Origin: Stenotrophomonas sp.
Lineage (GTDB): Bacteria; Pseudomonadota; Gammaproteobacteria; Xanthomonadales; Xanthomonadaceae
Reading direction: 5' to 3'
Length of the DNA stretch: 6,101 nt
Assembly (NCBI GenBank): GCA_003510825.1
Contig: DOKO01000269.1
Location: 1-6,101, forward strand
Position numbers and translations under genes: made by a program. Shown here in pieces: positions 5,496 through 6,101 of this stretch. The notes below the pieces were generated by a model. That model was given only the letters and a program-made list of their open reading frames with translations. It was not told the DNA's origin and made no database searches. How positions within the stretch are numbered: position 1 is the stretch's first letter; every line of letters begins with the position of its first letter.

Positions 5496-6101
5496 TCAGG
5501 CCACGTACACGGTCTTGATGTTCATGAACTCATGGATGCCGTGGTCGGCCAGCTCGCGGCCGAAACCCGACTCCTTGCTGCCACCGAACGGCAGCCGTGC
5601 ATCGCTCTTGACGATGGCGTTGACGAAGGCCGCGCCGCATTCCATGCGCTGGGCGAAGCGCTCGCCGCGTACCACGTCCCCGGTCCACACGCTGCCGCCC
5701 AGGCCGAAGCGGGTGTCATTGGCCACGCGCAGGGCCTCGGCTTCATCCTTGACCCGGATCACTGCGGCCACCGGCCCGAACAGCTCTTCGTCATAGGCCG
5801 GCATGCCCGGCCCGACCTGGTCGAGCACCGTGGCGGGGTAACCGGCATGGCTGCCGGCAATCGGCTCGCCGCCCACCAGGATGCGCGCGCCCTTGGCCAC
5901 GCTGGCCTGCACCTGCTTGTGCAGTTCGTCGCGCAGGTCGGCGCGGGCCAGCGGTGCCAGCGTGGTGGCGCGCTCGTTGGGATCGCCGTACTGGCGCTGG
6001 CCCGCGGCTTCGACGAAGCGGTGGGTGAATTCATCGGCCACCGCGTCGACCACGATGAAGCGCTTGGCGGCGATGCAGGTCTGCCCGCTGTTGTCGAAGC
6101 G
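5496..6101 (-). CDS. NAD-dependent succinate-semialdehyde dehydrogenase (Sad/YneI-like), C-terminal part
   Basis: The frame is open to the right edge, so the N-terminal roughly 250-260 residues lie outside; 201 residues are visible of a family about 455-460 long. The aldehyde dehydrogenase active-site motif NSGQTCIAAKRF is present, with the catalytic Cys codon at 6075-6077. It is followed by EELFGPVAAVIRV, whose Glu-x-Phe contacts the cofactor ribose, and the C-terminal LPFGGSKESGFGREL and HEFMNIKTVYV. These are typical of the short succinate-semialdehyde dehydrogenases that feed 4-aminobutyrate carbon into succinate. The catalytic loop excludes an internal start near 6053 as the true beginning. 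NAD versus NADP use cannot be judged because the cofactor-binding N-terminus is missing. It converges on corA with an 80-base gap. Another semialdehyde substrate remains possible. Confidence 0.9.
   Translation of the reverse strand, partial: RFDNSGQTCIAAKRFIVVDAVADEFTHRFVEAAGQRQYGDPNERATTLAPLARADLRDELHKQVQASVAKGARILVGGEPIAGSHAGYPATVLDQVGPGMPAYDEELFGPVAAVIRVKDEAEALRVANDTRFGLGGSVWTGDVVRGERFAQRMECGAAFVNAIVKSDARLPFGGSKESGFGRELADHGIHEFMNIKTVYVA

Noticed and set aside
5515..5796. A 93-codon plus-strand frame antisense to the dehydrogenase
   Set aside because: It overlaps highly conserved aldehyde dehydrogenase sequence, has no ribosome binding site and shows no recognisable domain.

Overview
The window is about two-thirds G+C with strong G/C bias at third codon positions. 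It looks like chromosomal core DNA of a gammaproteobacterium of the Xanthomonas/Stenotrophomonas group. The protein sequences, the near absence of spacer DNA and two short GTAG-type stem-loops at 5412-5482 (like the SMAG repeats of Stenotrophomonas maltophilia) favour Stenotrophomonas. This is an impression from reading; no search was run.

Layout, left to right. 1-423 (+) is the 3' part of a PhoH-family ATPase gene (ybeZ). It overlaps ybeY (420-905, +), the 16S rRNA-maturing endoribonuclease, by four bases. Two genes I do not recognise follow: a five-helix membrane protein (955-1560) and a small secreted protein (1642-2190). A promoter-like sequence and a hairpin with a T-run (2187-2248) then lead into corC/ybeX (2255-3136). 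corC overlaps by four bases a TTG-started gene (3133-4386) with a signal peptide, a periplasmic DUF4105/Lnb-N-type domain and five C-terminal membrane helices. Six bases later comes corA (4393-5415), a Mg2+/Co2+ channel. Two back-to-back stem-loops separate corA from a convergent, incomplete succinate-semialdehyde dehydrogenase gene (5496-6101, -). There is no gene-free stretch over 100 bases, and I saw no tRNA, rRNA, IS element or CRISPR.

How the genes fit together. ybeZ-ybeY-ybeX(corC)-lnt is a conserved proteobacterial cluster linking RNA/ribosome quality control with lipoprotein N-acylation. Here the ybeZ-ybeY-corC order is kept, but two unknown genes sit between ybeY and corC. The position directly after corC, where E. 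coli has lnt, holds a protein with the layout of Lnb, the non-Lnt lipoprotein N-acyltransferase described in Bacteroides. This is the most interesting point in the window. corC, the Lnb-like gene and corA are packed so tightly that they are probably one transcription unit.
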